Shown in pieces: positions 1 to 11,115 of a DNA stretch of 64,000 nucleotides. A program made the translations under genes and the position numbers. A model generated the notes under the pieces. That model saw only the letters and a list, made by a program, of their open reading frames with translations. It was not told where the DNA came from and made no database searches. Source of the stretch: Notospermus geniculatus (lineage: Eukaryota > Nemertea > Pilidiophora > Heteronemertea > Lineidae); NCBI GenBank assembly GCA_002633025.1, contig NMRB01001000.1, positions 59,546 through 123,545 on the forward strand, in the 5' to 3' direction. Within the stretch, counting starts at the first letter, position 1. Each line of letters begins with the position of its first letter.

Positions 1-1860
1 CGAGTGATGGATGGCTCCCCTGTCGACACACTGTGGACACAACCAACTACAAGTGCTATTAGTTCAATGAATGGAAAAGCTTCGCTGGTCTCAAGCGATG
101 AGTATCGACAAAGGCATCAGAGGTCATAGATAACCTAAGCAATGCTTTTCAACATGAATACTTCCATGATGTTTACTGTTAGTATCTGTGTGCTTCATCT
201 CGAGTAACAAGTTGAGAGTATGGTGCCCGCCGTATACATAGATGTACTGAGTAAATGTACATCTACATGTATACGCACTGGCATTACACAACTATCAACG
301 ATCAAATTTCTGCCCTCCGTGCTAAAAAGCTTTTATTTGTGGTCAGTGGGGGCATGATCAATCCAGGTAAGAGCTTCATCCTTTACTGTAGCATGTACAT
401 TTCACCGTAGAACAGGGCTATTACTTCAAGAAACCATGCACCCACTGATAACTGTCTTTTCAATCACCATAAGTCAAGGCCACACGTTACCATATCAGCG
501 ATGATTTCTGACATACCGCGGCTGACGACGGCACCTCGGAAAACTAATTTAAATATCAGAATTACTTTAAGGTGTGGAATCAAAATAATCTGATAGTCCC
601 ATATCGTGCGTGGCCAGAGAATTAATACATGAGTCAGCAGATTTAAATTTCATGGGCACCATATAATTGAAGAAGACCTAAACTAACATAGCATATTCAA
701 GCATTAGGACTGACGTATTTTGGAATCAAACTTTTCGAACTGCACACGCGTTATGTGGTTGAAACTCTTTGTCAGATTCGGTGGGATACCGCCGTGCAGC
801 ACAGGATATTCATAGATAGTTCCTTGTTCACTTTTTACCAAAATATACAGCCTTAAGCAAAAGTAAATGCCCTCCTACACTTGTTCATTTTCCTCTCTTT
901 CAACGATACACTGCGGATTTCCATTCGGAGAAAGCCATTAAATTATCCATTATCACAGAGAGTTTTTATGATGGTGTTCATATCAAAACCATTAGTGTTT
1001 CATTGACAACAAGGAACAAGAAGAAGCAGAACAGGGCATTTACTTTGACTGCGGGTATACATATGACTTTGTGTTCAATCCATTCGACAAACAATATCAC
1101 AAATCTCATTACCGGCTACGCTCTCTTTTCCCAGTTATGTCTTGATGCCTGATTCCATCATTTGATGATTCACACTATGAAATGGTACGTTTGTGTGGCA
1201 GTTACTGTTTAGATAAGTTCACACAAGTCGTTAACCTCAAAGGACATATCCAACGTGTTAGATCATGAACAGAAGGGATGAAGGCCATGTCAACAGTGCA
1301 ATGTACAACAGACAATCAGTGGCGTCAAATTTAACAGGAGTAAGCTAATTCGCCTGTAAGAGCGATTCAGGGCGTTCATTGACCGTTGCGACGTATCTTC
1401 AAGACTTGAGAGTCAATCGGTTGTACTACGTCAAATTTAGAGAAGGCTGGACGTGGATGGTATTGCATTTGTCAACAAGACCTTTTAAAGCCACACTGCA
1501 TTGAATGGGGAGCATCATTTTGGTCACATGATGACTTATAGAGCAGAGGTGACACCTATAGAGGCTCATTGTTCGAGAGATGCGGCTCACCAAGCACGGC
1601 CAATCACACCTTGAATCGTCATGAATAATAGGTGGCATCAGCATCTGTGTACTATAAGTTCAAACCCACGCGTATATTCTCACGTGGTCTGCTTCACCGT
1701 TGTTCCCCATTCAGAAGTCCACGTCCTCCGACGTTAGTGTAGTGTAAAATGTTCTGTGCTCTATCGGAATACATTAGGGCCCTGCCTGCCGTTTTTTCAA
1801 CGTGTGCTGAAAACTCGGCCGTGATTCTTTGAAGTACGTATTAGGCAATCGTTTTGGGGA
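1..1860. other. No gene or repeat recognised
   Basis: Only short stop-bounded reading frames without splice support. Nothing was seen beyond scattered TACATGTA-type motifs (for example near 250-275). Confidence 0.5.
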
Positions 1861-1997
1861 CAATAGGGAGGTTGAGATCAGCGACTTATCACGGATCCTT
1901 ATACGTATACGGATCGAAATGTACACAAAATTTGTCCTCGTTGTACAGAAATCTATCCGTATACGTATAAGGATCCGTGATCTCAACCTCCCTATTG
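1861..1997. repeat. Foldback element with about 45-bp arms
   Basis: The left arm is 1861-1880 plus 1890-1914 and the right arm is 1955-1997. The outer 20 bases (CAATAGGGAGGTTGAGATCA) are perfectly inverted at 1978-1997. The inner 25 bases, which contain GGATCCTTATACGTATACGG, are also inverted. The only break is an unpaired 9-base stretch (1881-1889) in the left arm. The loop is about 40 bases and itself carries TGTACA on both sides. This is a MITE-like or foldback transposon remnant. No target-site duplication could be recognised, so the transposon class is unknown. Confidence 0.8.
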
Positions 1998-2514
1998 ACG
2001 AGGCCACGAGGCTTTTACCTGAACTCTCTCCTAACACTTTGAAAATACCGTAAAGTTCAATGCAGAGGGACTTTTAACGTGACTTTACAGTATTAAAAGC
2101 TTTATTTACATGTACCACCAAGACCGAAACGTCTTGTGGAAAAGATCGAATCAATACTTGACGGAATACAATTTATGATAATATTTTCGAGTACTGCAGG
2201 ATGTCTCATCAAGATCTCTGAGAGAAATTACATGATTTATTGTTATGTCTTGAGACGACTAATTGTTTCTCTGGATATTTTATTGCCTCTTCATCAGCGA
2301 TGAAGACATTACACTTTATTGCAAAGAATTTACAGAGCTGGAGCACATAATATTTTTGCTGTCAATGTTTGACTCAACGAATGTACATTCCATGTACATC
2401 AATGTACTGCATCATTCGTTTCTCGTACGCAACAAAAAAGCTGGATTGAAGAATAAACCTTTATCGAGACCTAAGTTGAGGACTGGTAGGTGTCACAATC
2501 GTGTCTCATGACGG

Positions 2515-2735
2515 TTGCTCAGCCTTGGCTTAAGCTGGATTTCGGTCGATCCCGACATGAGCGCAGCTTAAGCCAGGCTTAGTTTTCATCTGGCCAGTTG
2601 TTCAGCCTTGGCTTAAGCCAGAGTTGGGTCGATCCCGACATAAGCGTGGCTTAAGCCAGACTTATAGTTCACAGCGCGTTGCACAGGTTGGGCTTCAAAC
2701 ACAAGCCAAGCTTAAGCCTGTCTTATAATAAACCT
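2515..2735. repeat. Tandem hairpin repeat, period about 83 bp
   Basis: Two full units start at 2515 and 2598 and a degenerate third follows from about 2687. Each begins with a TCAGCCTTGGCTTAAGC-like stretch, has GGTCGATCCCGACAT in the middle and ends with CTTAAGCC. Each unit is itself an inverted repeat: 2527-2537 pairs with 2564-2574, and 2610-2620 pairs with 2647-2657. The paired arms differ between units by changes that keep the pairing. There is no coding potential. Confidence 0.75.
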
Positions 2736-2913
2736 GGCAGTGGGGTGGTTATAAGCGCGACTTAAAACGGTAGGCCTACTCATCGTATGCCCATAGATTG
2801 TAGATGGCAGAAGCATTGGATCAACTCACGTGAGCCACACCTGGGCAATAAGGACACACATCAAGCATGTGGTATAGGGAAGAATTATCAAGCAGGGTAA
2901 CAAGCCACGCTAA

Positions 2914-3258
2914 CACTGGTGTATTATAAAATTTGGGCATTTTTTCGTGTTTTAGCCTTTTCTTTGTGGCTTATTTGTGCAGATTGATAATGCAGTCATC
3001 ATGATTTAGTTAGTGCATATAAAAGTTCATTCATTCCTGGGCATATTGTTGTCTTCAGTTCTAATGTAATCCAACAGTAACACAGTTAAATTTTGATTTA
3101 AAAATTTGAACCAAAAACACAATTTTCGTGAATTACATGACAGGTTCATGACGGATTAACAATCTGNGAACCTGGAGAGCGATCAAGCATGCAAGCTGGG
3201 TAGAGCTGACTTCCTGAACAATCTGCTGTGGGCACCCGATTTTTATAATACACCAGTG
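2914..3258. mobile_element. MITE-like element with 18-bp perfect terminal inverted repeats
   Basis: CACTGGTGTATTATAAAA at 2914-2931 is exactly inverted at 3241-3258. About 345 bp lies between the outer ends, with no reading frame of note. A single N (assembly join) lies inside at 3167, so internal length is uncertain. The flanks (CTAA on the left, AAGG on the right) give no clear target duplication, so the superfamily cannot be assigned. Confidence 0.6.
3167..3167. other. Single-base assembly gap
   Basis: A lone N. Unlike four other single Ns in this window, I found no duplicated sequence on its two sides. Confidence 0.95.
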
Positions 3259-6200
3259 AAGGTAATCCCAAGTTTAATGTAATCTGCCATTAAAAAGTTT
3301 TCGCACTCTCAAACCCACAGAAAATCACTTTTCACACTTTCAATTCGTAAAGTGTACTATCGGTTTTCGGGACGGTGAATACAAGAGGGGTTGACATTTG
3401 CCTTAGTTATGGTAACCCCTTCTGACATCTTCGGGCTACATCAAAGTATGCTTACAGATGATTCGTTTGATATCCGATGCCGTAACTTAGTTCAATTGCC
3501 AAGTTTTTAATTTTGTTAATGCTGCAAGCGGCAGCAAAAGGTCCCTTGGAGGCCACGATTTGTGTTACCAGGTTCGGTCGCCACCGTTGAGCTGTACCAC
3601 AGGGAGGTCTTGGTGACGGGGAAACTGGTGAGAAGCATCGCCTTTGCTTACTCGAGGAATACAACAGCAAGTCTATTCAGGATTATCCTGATCTCACAAA
3701 AAAGCACGAAAGGAGGAGAGAAATCTCGAAACACAGGCTGAATGAAGTTAACATTAGAAGTATCCAACCTACCTTGGTGGAATTCCGCAACATCATTGTT
3801 CCGCTGTAGTATTCGGATGCATTGGAATTTTGTTACACTGCAATGAGAGGAGTGGGGTACAATGAAATACGGGACAAAGCATAGAGGAGTGTACATTGAA
3901 TCCTTCGGCCTTGTCTGAAATGATTGGAGTTGAAATAAAAGAAAAAGGTCTAATTCTTTTGAAACGTTCACTAAAACGTGCTTAGGACAAGCAGCACACA
4001 AGCAACGAGGTACACCAAAATATTCAGTGGTATCGGCCCCAAAGCAAATGTTCTCTGCTTAGAGGCGAATCCCAAGGGTAACAGTCTAGCAACGAAGCTA
4101 AGATCTCTTGCCGTGGCTTCTTCACGAGGTACACTCCAGCTTGTTGGTGTGTTATCATGTGTTTGCCGAGGTTTGTATATCAGCGATGTGTTGACTTTTG
4201 TGTACTTTCAGTTTTTCTTCTTGCTGGGTTATTGATGATATAAAGTTGATGCTTCGTTGCTGAACCCGATTGCTCATCGTTTAAGAACCTGACACCGATA
4301 TGCATCCTGAGAACATCAGAGGTTCTTCGTGCTTCATCCGTTCGTTTGTGCGCGGTGACGGAGGGAGCGAACGTAAGAACCACTGATTACCTCAGAATGC
4401 CTATGAGCGTCAAGCTTGTCCAAGTTCACACGAGTTAAGTATTGCCCCCCCCCCCCCATCGCAATAACTCAAATAAAGCACACTCTACTCTAAATTCGTC
4501 TCGCTGACCACCTTTCCTTCGAGAAGTCATGAGATGGTGTCCGCCTCGTTTGGTGACCTTGGAAAGCCAGCGAACGAAAGTGACGTGGCGCTTCACAGTA
4601 AGTCATTCCCTTCCCAGAGTTGTCATCAGCTTCTGTCAGAATGTAGCATTATCTTCGTACTGTTCAGATGACTAGTTTCTCGAGCTTTATTACACCTATC
4701 ATTGACATCAGCGGCTGATCACAACACCTTGCAGGATTCCTAGACACTGACTCATCTTATAAGAACAAAGATTAGAAGACGCTGTGATTAAAGCCCTAGT
4801 TACCAGTATATGCTATGTATGACAATTCGCATTATTATGTATAGATATATTCCTAATAAAGGTATAGGTTGGAAAGTCGATTTTATGCAACATGATAGGC
4901 GAATATAGATGATGTTCAATGTATACACAGCGAATGTTGTATGTATATAACAAGAGAATGAATATCAACCATTGCTGTTTTTGTATGAAAATCAGGAGCA
5001 TTCAGTAACAGTCAAATGAAAGTTTAGTTGCTACGTTAGATGTAATTTTTGCCAAAAGTACATAAATTCATATTTCGTAAAATGAGAAACCCGTAAATTT
5101 GATGTTTTTAAAACGCTTGTAACTACATGTATGTTGGCAGAAACTACTTTGGATTGAATTCATAAGACTCGTTGTACAGTAGCATTTCTTCACTGTAAAG
5201 TAATGCCCTAGCATCATGTCACTGCCAACAAAACCTTTCTTGGGAAACAAAAGTGAAGACACCGTCCAATGCCTCACTTGATCCTTTCATAGAAGACTTT
5301 TTACCGGGATGCGATTCGGAGAGGTCGCAAAGAAGAGACTTGTCCACGTGTAATGAAGTCAACGACAACGCTTTACGACAGCGCTGTCACACTTCCCCTC
5401 ACTGCTTCCCCTACATTGACTCAGCCGTCGTGGACACAGCATGAGGTATTGGCATCCCTAACAGCCAACAAGTTGTTTGGACACAATGACAATGCGTAAA
5501 GAAACTGCCTTGGGCAATGGGGGACGTTGGAAATAATAAGGTGTGGATGGATTTTGGAGTATTCGCTGATTCTCTCGCCTAATGTAGAAAATTACTGTAA
5601 GATAAGCAAATTCTGACTTGTATGCAGTTTCCCTACGCAGTGTTTGCAGATTCAGGTCCGAAAAAAATGTTCACTATTCGTTGTTAATTCTTTGTGTTGT
5701 CACATTATTCTCTGCTATATTCTTTGACGTTATAAAACAGATTGTACTGAACATAATGTCCTCATGTTGAAACTTACTTCGTAATCCATAGAATTGTTTT
5801 AGGGAAATACGTCTATTACATGCTGTAACTTTCTGTCGACTGCAACCTCTGGCCATGTATAAAAAGAACTTGTTTGGATTATAATGTAATAAATCACTTC
5901 TCTACGGGCAGTCAAGGCGTTCAGTTGTTGTTTGTGGTGTGCAGAGCTGCAGAGTTTCGTGTGGACCTACCAAGTTTTCTCAACTAGGGATAAAATGTCA
6001 GGTTGGTCCAGAAGACAGCGTAAGATCGCTTCCCAACAGAAATCATTCTTGGAAAGTGAGCTTTGGCATTTTTTGAGATTTTACATGCGTGTTTTTTATG
6101 ACATGCAAAGTAAGTTTTAAGGCAGACATCATTTCTACACGCTATGTACAAACGATGATGAAATTTGTTGGGGGTCTGTGGTCAATGAAAATGTCGGCCC

Positions 6201-9074
6201 ACCAGTCTTTACACTGGATTACGATTTTACACCGGCGCCTTCTTTCCATGTACATTCGTCAATACAATGGAACAAACGCACTGTACATGTACTAAATAGC
6301 GCTGTGTAACGTTACGTGCTTCAATACAGCTGTATACGGGACTCCTGAAACGGAGAGTACGCAAGATAATTCACTCTAAGCAAATGCGAAATGTCTCTCA
6401 CAGGGTCGTAAAATCAGATTTCATGTTTGCCGGAAACACAGGACAGAATTAGTCGTGAAATATTAATTCAAACATAGTGAATAATTTATTTGTTCAGTCC
6501 GCATCAAAGGTCTGTCATGTAGTACTAGGATGAGTAATGTCAGCTGATTGCCATGTCCATTGCCTACTTACTGTCGCAGCTTGGCCATAAACCTGGCCAT
6601 TAGGGCCACTAATAAAGCATTACGGTGATACACTATGACTAAGTTTAATACTGGGATATGCACAGTCTGCTCATCAATGGTCGATGCTTGGAATCGGTGG
6701 GAGGTTGCTTGATTGAAGTAGTAACGACACTCTGCACTACAGTGCATTAGATAGTACACAATAGAGCTGTTACATCAAACGAACACGTTTCCACTGATCA
6801 TACATATGTAGTGGGTCGACAGAGTCTACTGCCTTTTACCATTGGAGAGGAGAAGCAACTTAGGCCCTTAATTAAACAGTGGTTCTATCCATATCGTGGG
6901 AATATGGAAGGTTTATGATGTAGGACTACAATAACATTAGTCTCCTTGGTTGCAGACAACTTTGCCTAAACAGGGAGCCAATTCCATATTTCTCGATCAG
7001 AAACACCCATGGAAATTACCCATCCTCGTTATCAGGAACAGCCATCTTTATTTCATTTGCAACTCTCAGGAGATTGTAAGCCACTACAACAGGGACCTGT
7101 GTGATTTCCTAATAGGGAAAACTTGATGATGGAAATAAATAATGAGTTACCATTACTCTATCCAAACATGCTATTATTGTATTGTGTGAAATCTACAGAG
7201 TTCTGGCTTTGTGGATGTAAATTTAACGAAACTAGTTCATCTGAAAGCGGTGTTGTGAATGGAAGCAACATAATAAAAAAAGTTCCTCAACAGTGTAACT
7301 CAGTGCACATTGAAGACAGAATGAAGAAAAAAATGAATCAACAGAACGGAAAAAAATTGTGAATTTTACCAACACCAATGAAATGCCATGTGTTGCTTTA
7401 AACATCAGGTAGCAACGGAAATGTACTGCGAAACTCATAAAGGAAATACGTAATACCTAATAAGGAAAAAACGTTTTTGAGCGTAAGCGAAGCAAATGAA
7501 TTGAAATGGAAAGAAGAGAAAATCCTGAAAGAAAATAACGTTAGTGAATGATGTATACTGCCTGAAATAAAAGCCGTGCTAACCAGTAACCATGTGCCCC
7601 ACCTCTGACCAACATTTCAGTGCATCCACACAGTTAATGTAGTGCAATATTATGTACAAGAGTCACTGACCATCAACCATACCAAATCATGCATAACCCT
7701 ATGCCTTCCCAGGCATAACAGGCAACCATCCCATGTGCAAATGGAGTGATTTTTTATGATGGCTTATAGTGTTTCTCGTTTTTGAATGATTTTTTTACAG
7801 ATAACAAAGCATTGGTTCAAGTTCAAATTCTCACTATTGTTATTTTGGTTAAACTATTTTGGATATTCACAATGCTTCTTTTCATGGAATTTAAATATTT
7901 GACATCAGACCACCAGAATAATGCCAGTATGTTATGAAATGAAGGGGAGCAAACATGAGTACAGGTCGTGTGAGGGGCGCAGGATTCGTGAAAAAAATAA
8001 TTGCACATTTACCGCCGATAGCAACCGTCCGCCCGCAGTATTGGTCTATATCCCAGTCTCGCAGTGTACGCACAACTGGTGTTGCTAAAACACAAAGGCA
8101 AGTGAGGATGACATCAAGAAAAGGAGAGAAAATGATGAATAAAGAGTTGGTGTGTTTCTGCGTGGCTGTAAATTTGCCAAGAACCAACCCATTATATAAA
8201 TTTCATCGGCAATGCCAAATATTAGCATAAAACAGGGAGCCCACGCCAATACCGTCTTCCTGTGTTGGCTGTACAATCTAGCGAGTCCCGTATATTTCGT
8301 GGGCTCGCGACAGGGGTTACAGGGTTGAACTGGGTAGGCATTTATAGCCGAATCCTACAACTTACACATGCGGGCCTACAAAACATGGGCCTGAAAACGG
8401 TATTGGGGAGGACTCCATGTATTTTCGCCAATCTTTGTAATGGCCAGTATGGGCGTGGACAAGCAGTCTTCACTACAGTAGTGGCAGCATGTTCAATACA
8501 CATGTAACTGCTCTCGCTAGACTACATCACTGCACTTATATAGTATACCGAATAGTCGTTAATATCAACCAGCCATCGTCCCGTTGGCCACTAGTAGAGA
8601 GATTGGGTTTTAAGAATGGAGGGCAGATTTAGTTACCACATCACCAACTCTCATTAACATCAAAAGGGAGATGGGCCGTTGGAGCAGGGCAGAGGACAGA
8701 AAAATACATTTGCCGACTTCAAAGATACATGTATAAAAAAAAAGAATAATCCGACAAAACCAAAGCAGTACACTTGTACCCGAAGCACAGATTGGAAAAA
8801 ATCAGGACAGGCAGACCGGACATTCGAATTGATAACGGTACGTATGGTAAAGGGTAGGTATGTCTTTCACCAACAGCTAAGCAGGACGAGAAAAACTTTT
8901 ATTACATTCTAGAAGCGAAATTAAAATCTTGTATCACAGACAACACTCAACACGTAGACGTACATGTATAAAAACAGTGCCAAGCAAGATGAAATAAGAA
9001 AGAAACACCGTTAAATGTCATTTCTCCTACGGTGATTCCATTCTTTAGTCTACTTGTAGTCATTCGATACTTAC
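3259..9074. other. No confident gene; probable intergenic or 3' region of the minus-strand gene
   Basis: The stretch holds a 13-base C run at 4445-4457 and otherwise only short reading frames. On the minus strand an AATAAA lies at 8898-8903, about 170 bases beyond the last exon found at 9075. A weak exon candidate, 5778-5839 (-), has a consensus GTAAGT donor and an AG acceptor. Its phase would complete the split TG codon at 9075 as cysteine. It is too short to trust. Confidence 0.4.
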
Positions 9075-9324
9075 CATCCTTTTGATGTAATACTAATCGC
9101 CTGGAACAACCTTTCCGTCGTGGTGACGCGATCAATTTCATAACATCTTACAGCTTCGACAACTTCTTTCTCGTGTCCTGGCTTAGCTTGATATGATATG
9201 CGAATGACTTGTTTGTCTTTGTCTATGTGATATGTATATTTGCCAGACAGGTCGTGCCATTTGGTGTCCCGGCCCCAGAACCATTGTGGGAACTGGTAGT
9301 TTATGGTGGCGAATTTCTGTACAT
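9075..9324 (-). CDS. Internal or last exon of a DUF7042/7045-type secreted protein gene
   Basis: The 250-nt exon has a strong minus-strand acceptor (ACCTTCTTTGATTCTTTAG, AG at 9326-9325) and a consensus donor GGATG|GTAAGT at 9074. It codes a module with the spaced pattern FPQWFWG...KWHDLSGKYTY, then RISYQAKPG and CYEID. From memory this matches the C.FP.W...W..LDG module repeated in uncharacterised secreted proteins annotated DUF7042-DUF7045 in insects and molluscs. A WWE-like fold was considered but the neighbouring exons fit the DUF family better. The exon starts with two nucleotides and joins the upstream exon (ending in one) to make GAT. If the donor is not used, the frame stops at once (TGG TAA, ending 9071). 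If it is used, the split TG codon can become cysteine, as I recall in the family. No enzymatic motif is visible; the function is unknown. Confidence 0.55.
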
Positions 9325-9640
9325 CTAAAGAATCAAAGAAGGTATGGTTACCGTTGTCCATTTTCTAAAGCAGTTACTCGACTTTCATCTTCAACAGTGT
9401 TAACTATACTCCTCCACAAAAGACAATACCCCCGTTATTGAAATTCTAATGAGCGAATTCCTTCAATCCAAGAAAAATTCGACTGCTTTCTATTCTGTGA
9501 AATAAAGTTCATCAAAGATTAGAAGACGATATCTGAATCCCACGCCTTGTGTACTTTATTTCTTTCTTTGATCAAGTCTTTCTTCAGCACGTGTTTCAAA
9601 CAGATGCAGTGGGCCTCAACTCCGCCGTCCTCCCAAGGCA

Positions 9641-9710
9641 GGGGTTTTTACCTCGTTCCTCTCATCAACTAACAGCAGTGGATAGATGGCGAGGAGCGAG
9701 GTAAAACCCC
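9641..9710. repeat. Imperfect inverted repeat within the intron or alternative exon
   Basis: GGGGTTTTTACCTCGTTCCT at 9641-9660 is inverted with one base difference and one indel at 9691-9710 (AGGAGCGAGGTAAAACCCC). On the minus strand the stem contains the alternative donor GAACGAG|GTAAAA at 9651-9650, so folding could hide that splice site. Confidence 0.6.
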
Positions 9711-9776
9711 AGTTTGGGTTTATGTATCCCCGTACAGTGTACGCGCGTTGATATCTCTGAAAAGGGCAAACCTTAC

Positions 9777-9885
9777 CTCTTTCAAGGTTCATAGTCAGTG
9801 GTCCATCCCTCGGCTCCACCAGGCCCATACACGAAGCGTCCGCAGACATCGCCATTAAGACCTTGTTGGTGATCGCTTCGTACAT
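9777..9885 (-). CDS. Exon of the same DUF7042/7045-type gene
   Basis: The 109-nt exon has acceptor CCCATTTCAG|ATG (CAG at 9888-9886) and donor GAAAGAG|GTAAGG at 9776. It codes MYEAITNKVLMAMSADAS followed by CMGLVEPRDGPLTMNLER. I recall the same order in the family: YRCF(V/M)YE, then S.DA(S/T)C.GL, then EG..TM.L. It starts in phase 0, which matches the phase-0 end of the exon at 11009-11115, and ends in phase 1, which matches the two-nucleotide start at 9324. The frame also stays open past the donor to 9652, where a second donor GAACGAG|GTAAAA lies, so a longer form is possible. ATG at the exon start is probably internal, not an initiator, because a good acceptor precedes it directly. Confidence 0.55.
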
Positions 9886-11008
9886 CTGAAATGGGACAAG
9901 TTGGCAGCACTTCCTTAAAAACTCTTACAGATCGAGGAACTACATTGGTTACGCAAGGTAACAACTCCTACAGATACATGTAGTTCTGCATAACGTTTTT
10001 CAAGTTATCGGTGACTATTTTCATTAAAAATGTTTCAATAATTCCCTACAGCATTACTTTCATCGTTGATTTCTATATTTCATTGTTTGATACCTTAATA
10101 AATGTACGTACCTCTGCGCCACCTAATAACACTTTTCTTTATATTCTCTGATATTTAAGGTTTGATAGACACACAAAATATTGTTGTAAAGCGAGGATTT
10201 TTGGCTGAACATAGTATGAAACAGACAAGGGCCTTGAGAAATGAATATCGCGACTGAAATACTAAGTCTCATTATTTTGATTGTGAAATTTCAACATAAC
10301 ATCAAACCCTTCGAAATAAATCAAACATTTACAGTGTTTGAATTATAATACACATAAAGCGATTAAACGATAGAATTCATTTTTTTCAATGATCCAAGAT
10401 TTATCTCCAGGTCCTACAGCCTTCAACTTCAAATAGTTCCTCAAACATGACAGTCAATGGCAGTATTATTATCAAACAAAGTTAATGTATGTCGTTATTA
10501 TCTCAGAAAAAATACATCATAGGTCTCATAATTCAAAGCGTTTAAATGACTTTATAAATTCTACAATGGCAATTTAAACATTCTATTATCTCATTTAAAT
10601 GCCAATGTAATGGATGATCAATGCCTTAAGCATTAAGGGATGAATCATGGTGTCGTTTTAAACGGCTTGGAAAATGTCAGTATTTTCAGTTCAATTTAAG
10701 TTTCGGGCCATTAAAGATTTGGCAGTTGCCGCGATAGCAAAGAAGAGAAAACGCTATCGCATTTTTGACAAGAAAAGGACTGTGATTCAAACTATATTGA
10801 AAATGTTAAGACCTTTCTGAAACTCTTTTAGCGTGACTGCTGTCACGATGCCACTAACGAAATTCCTTTGAGGCATAAAGGAAGATTACATTTGTACTTC
10901 ACTAAAATATTGGAGGATCGAAACATTTTTTTTTCTTCTTTTTTGGACGAACTAGGGGCATTTTTTGGAACTGAGTGCTTCCACTCAACACGGGAAATTA
11001 CTACTTAC

Positions 11009-11115
11009 GAAGCACCTGTACTGGAGGTCCTTATTCCGATACCCCCGCCCTTGGAAGCGACCGATCATGTAGTTTTGTCCACTCTTCCATGTGGCCAGGC
11101 AGTGGAAGTCTAGGT
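11009..11115 (-). CDS. Exon of the same DUF7042/7045-type gene
   Basis: The 107-nt exon has acceptor CAACTTCACTTTTAG (AG at 11117-11116) and donor TGCTTC|GTAAGT at 11008. It codes LDFHCLATWKSGQNYMIGRF and, further on, KDLQYRCF. The pattern F.CLATW..G..Y..GRF...YRCF continues into MYE of the next exon, as I recall for the family. It starts with two nucleotides, so an upstream exon ending in phase 1 is needed and was not found. The intron to the next exon is 1123 bp. The frame is open upstream to an ATG at 11185, but the pyrimidine-rich acceptor makes the shorter exon more likely. Confidence 0.5.

Noticed and set aside
9071-9361. WWE domain
   Set aside because: W and Y spacing is loosely similar, but the upstream exons and the FPQW..WHDL pattern fit the DUF7042-type module better.
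9757-9776. A 20-bp intron (GTAAGG...TTTTCAG)
   Set aside because: Too short to splice, and removing it shifts the frame into a stop.
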